A DNA stretch of 64,000 nt from Prevotella sp. (lineage in GTDB: Bacteria > Bacteroidota > Bacteroidia > Bacteroidales > Bacteroidaceae). The DNA is taken from the NCBI GenBank assembly GCA_017617615.1, contig JAFZVV010000002.1, positions 55,202-119,201 on the forward strand. The letters are read 5' to 3'. The notes below the pieces were generated by a model, which ran no database searches, was not told the DNA's origin, and saw nothing but the letters and a program-made list of their open reading frames with translations. This document shows positions 62,465 to 64,000 of the stretch, in pieces. The number at the start of each line of letters is the position of its first letter. Position 1 is the first letter of the stretch. The translations under genes and the position numbers were made by a program.

Positions 62465-63326
62465 GGTGACAATGATTATTGAAGGTGTTTTGTTGCAGTT
62501 GTATTCGCAGCCAGTGATTGAAGTGCGCCTTGGCGTCGGCGATGCTGTCGTGCCCCTGCCTGCCGCTGGCGATGCTGTCGATGACGAAAGACTCGAGATA
62601 CGTGTTCAGTTGTTCCGGCGTGAGGTGGTGTCGCATGCATACCACCTCTCGCCAGAGGTTGCTGCGGCTCATCTCACGCATCTCCTCACGCACACGCACG
62701 CATGCGTTGTCGTCGTTGAGATTTATTCTTTCTTCTATTAATCCTTTATTCTGTATTGTGCCGCTGGCTGTGTCGGATGCTGTGCCACAGGGTGTGCCCT
62801 GCGGTGTTGCCACGTCACAGTGCGCGGGCTTTGTCGGCATCGTGGTTTCCACCATCTCTACCTCATCTTTCTCGTTGTCTTTCAACGCGTTGGCGACGGT
62901 ATCAAACTTCATTTCCGTTTCTTTTGACTCGGTAGGCGCTGTCTCTCCTGCTGTGCCGTTCCTTGTGCCATCTGCTGTGCCGTTCCCTGTGCCGACGGCT
63001 GTGGCATCCCCTATGACACGGATGATGGTGATGCCGTTCTCCACCGTCAGTGTTATCATGTCCTTCTGTGCCATCAGGCTGAGGAAGGAGCGCACGCCCC
63101 TGACGGTCCACTGCCATCGCTTCGCGAGGGTGCGCAGCGACACCGGCCAGCAGTCTTTCTGCCAGACTACCGTCTTTCCGCTGACGGTGATGGTAGTAGG
63201 TTGTGTGGAGAATCTCACCGAGGCAACGATGTCGACCCATGCCTCAACCATACTGAATACGCGGGGCTGAAGCCATTCTTCGGAGATGAAGATGGTGCGT
63301 GGGAGTGCGATGTATCCTTTTTCCAT
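62331..63326 (-). CDS. DUF7833-like protein with N-terminal winged helix
   Basis: A 331-residue protein from the ATG at 63326 (KGYIALPRTIFISEEW), 37 nt after a -7-like TAATTTTG (63370-63363). The N-terminal 110 residues look like a winged-helix region (SLRTLAKRWQWTVRGVRSFLSLMAQKDMITL), as in phage and plasmid replication initiators and DnaD-like proteins. A threonine/glycine-rich linker follows (GTGNGTADGTRNGTA), then RHHLTPEQLNTYLESFVIDS...DAKAHFNHWLRIQ, the DUF7833 pattern. No other replication or mobility gene is visible, so the role is open. Confidence 0.72.
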   Translation of the reverse strand: MEKGYIALPRTIFISEEWLQPRVFSMVEAWVDIVASVRFSTQPTTITVSGKTVVWQKDCWPVSLRTLAKRWQWTVRGVRSFLSLMAQKDMITLTVENGITIIRVIGDATAVGTGNGTADGTRNGTAGETAPTESKETEMKFDTVANALKDNEKDEVEMVETTMPTKPAHCDVATPQGTPCGTASDTASGTIQNKGLIEERINLNDDNACVRVREEMREMSRSNLWREVVCMRHHLTPEQLNTYLESFVIDSIASGRQGHDSIADAKAHFNHWLRIQLQQNTFNNHCHHEHHTKHTAAEYIRDAQQWGIEQSEAFIQEANRRHGGHQDHLPF

Positions 63327-63430
63327 ATTTTGCGAATGCGTGACATTTACTGTTCTCACTCGCAAAATTATGGCAAAACGATACCACTGTCATGACATTT
63401 TCGTATGGACGGGCTTCGTCCTTTTAAAGA

Positions 63431-63670
63431 TTAGTATTCCCTCATCCACCATTGTCCGGCATGCATGTCGAGGAACTCCGACTCTGTATACCACGAATAG
63501 TCATACCAATTCGTGGAATCGCCGAATTTCATTTTCTCCGATGAATACTCGAGCCAATGTGTGGAGCGCAAGATGCCACCGAGATAATGGCTATACTGCT
63601 GTTCCCTGTCCGGTTCCTGTCTCAGGATTTCAAGCATCTGCTCCGTCTTTATCCATTTCTTCTTTTCCAT
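63431..63670 (-). CDS. Small hypothetical protein
   Basis: A 79-residue protein from the ATG at 63670, rich in aromatic residues (HYLGGILRSTHWLEY, STNWYDYSWYTESEFLDM). It is preceded by a fully matched promoter, which supports its reality. No family recognised. Confidence 0.6.
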   Translation of the reverse strand: MEKKKWIKTEQMLEILRQEPDREQQYSHYLGGILRSTHWLEYSSEKMKFGDSTNWYDYSWYTESEFLDMHAGQWWMREY

Positions 63671-63691
63671 GCCTTTGCCTTTTGATTGTCG

Positions 63692-63723
63692 CAAAGATAG
63701 AAGATCAGGTGATGCCCGACAAA
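63692..63723 (-). promoter_or_regulatory. Promoter of the small hypothetical gene
   Basis: Minus strand TTTG (63723-63720), 20 bp, TATCTTTG (63699-63692); 22 bp to the ATG at 63670. Confidence 0.78.
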
Positions 63724-63866
63724 CAATTTAGATCAAGTTAAATCTTGTTGGAAAAGATTAGATCATGAGAAACGGATTGAAAAGAGAGTTTCTTGAAATT
63801 TTGTAATAGTGTGGACACAAAAAAGGATGTTTTACATTTTTATAATTCATAATATCTTGTTTTTCA

Positions 63867-64000
63867 CTACTGTCCGGAGAAATCTGGCCATAGATAAAGT
63901 TGACCGTCATTCTTGACATTTTTGTTATACTTGTTACGTTTGAAAATTTCGTTAATAGGCTCCTTCTCGAAGAGGACAAGTCCAATCGACTGAGCCAAAA
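63867..64000 (-). CDS. C-terminus of an unidentified protein (cut by window edge)
   Basis: A frame enters from the right edge on the minus strand and ends with TAG at 63869-63867. The 43 visible residues (LAQSIGLVLFEKEPINEIF ... GQLYLWPDFSGQ) look like a folded C-terminus. No family can be recognised. This frame is preferred to an overlapping one reading to 63758, which lacks protein-like composition. Confidence 0.45.
   Translation of the reverse strand, partial: LAQSIGLVLFEKEPINEIFKRNKYNKNVKNDGQLYLWPDFSGQ

Noticed and set aside
61757..63326. Plasmid or phage replication module
   Set aside because: The winged-helix/DUF7833 gene resembles such initiators, but no integrase, mobilisation or phage gene accompanies it, and such genes are common in chromosomes of this group.
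63758..63985. 75-codon minus-strand frame at the right edge
   Set aside because: Composition is not protein-like; the overlapping frame ending at 63867 gives a more convincing C-terminus.

Overview
The window looks like chromosomal DNA of a gut or rumen Bacteroidales bacterium, most likely the Prevotella/Segatella group. The evidence is a SusC/SusD polysaccharide locus, many secreted glycoside hydrolases, Bacteroidetes promoters (TTTG, 20 bp, TAnnTTTG), strongly C-ending codons in most genes, and AraR-type rather than AraC-type arabinose control. No rRNA, tRNA, CRISPR array, phage or transposase gene was found. Both edges cut genes.

Layout. 1-9 kb: two secreted GH2 enzymes transcribed away from each other, a small membrane protein, an RluA-type pseudouridine synthase, and a membrane-protein/winged-helix pair. 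9.3-14.4 kb: housekeeping genes (an ABC-F ATPase with a degenerate second site, grpE, dnaJ, folC). 14.6-18.5 kb: galactose/glucose operon (galM, MFS permease, galK) closed by a strong terminator. 18.7-31.2 kb: an L-arabinose regulon starting from a promoter overlapped by palindromes (lipoprotein epimerase, SSS symporter, AraR, AraD, AraA, a four-helix-bundle gene, an AraB-like kinase, GH51 arabinofuranosidase, transketolase, RpiB). It would take arabinose from polymer to pentose-phosphate intermediates. 31.4-33.4 kb: birA, a GlsB-type membrane protein and a secreted basic protein.

33.6-44.1 kb is a more AT-rich stretch: secreted MBL-fold protein, YiiX-like hydrolase, SDR, PstS-like lipoprotein, an unknown exported protein, and a tight three-gene outer-membrane operon (TonB receptor with an extra N-terminal domain, DUF4249 lipoprotein, short MG2/plug protein). 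44.4-46.4 kb holds a TerB-like gene coupled to a repeat protein, then type II pantothenate kinase. 46.6-58.3 kb is a minus-strand polysaccharide utilization locus (SusC, SusD, three surface lipoproteins, GH30, a secreted repeat protein). Next to it on the plus strand are a GH18-ThuA fusion and a second ThuA protein; the set suggests fungal beta-1,6-glucan/chitin use, which is inference. 61.7-64 kb holds a DUF7833-like gene, its overlapping partner, a small gene and a cut gene.

The least expected content is between genes. Several dispersed repeat families recur: composite elements made of 9-bp and 11-bp tandem units, one bounded by inverted repeats; arrays of mini-hairpins whose stems differ while pairing is kept; and a 60-bp TGTCG...CGACA element just upstream of four start codons. 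Inverted copies of the AT-rich spacer enclose the four-helix-bundle gene inside the ara operon, a layout like the intervening sequences of 23S rRNA genes.
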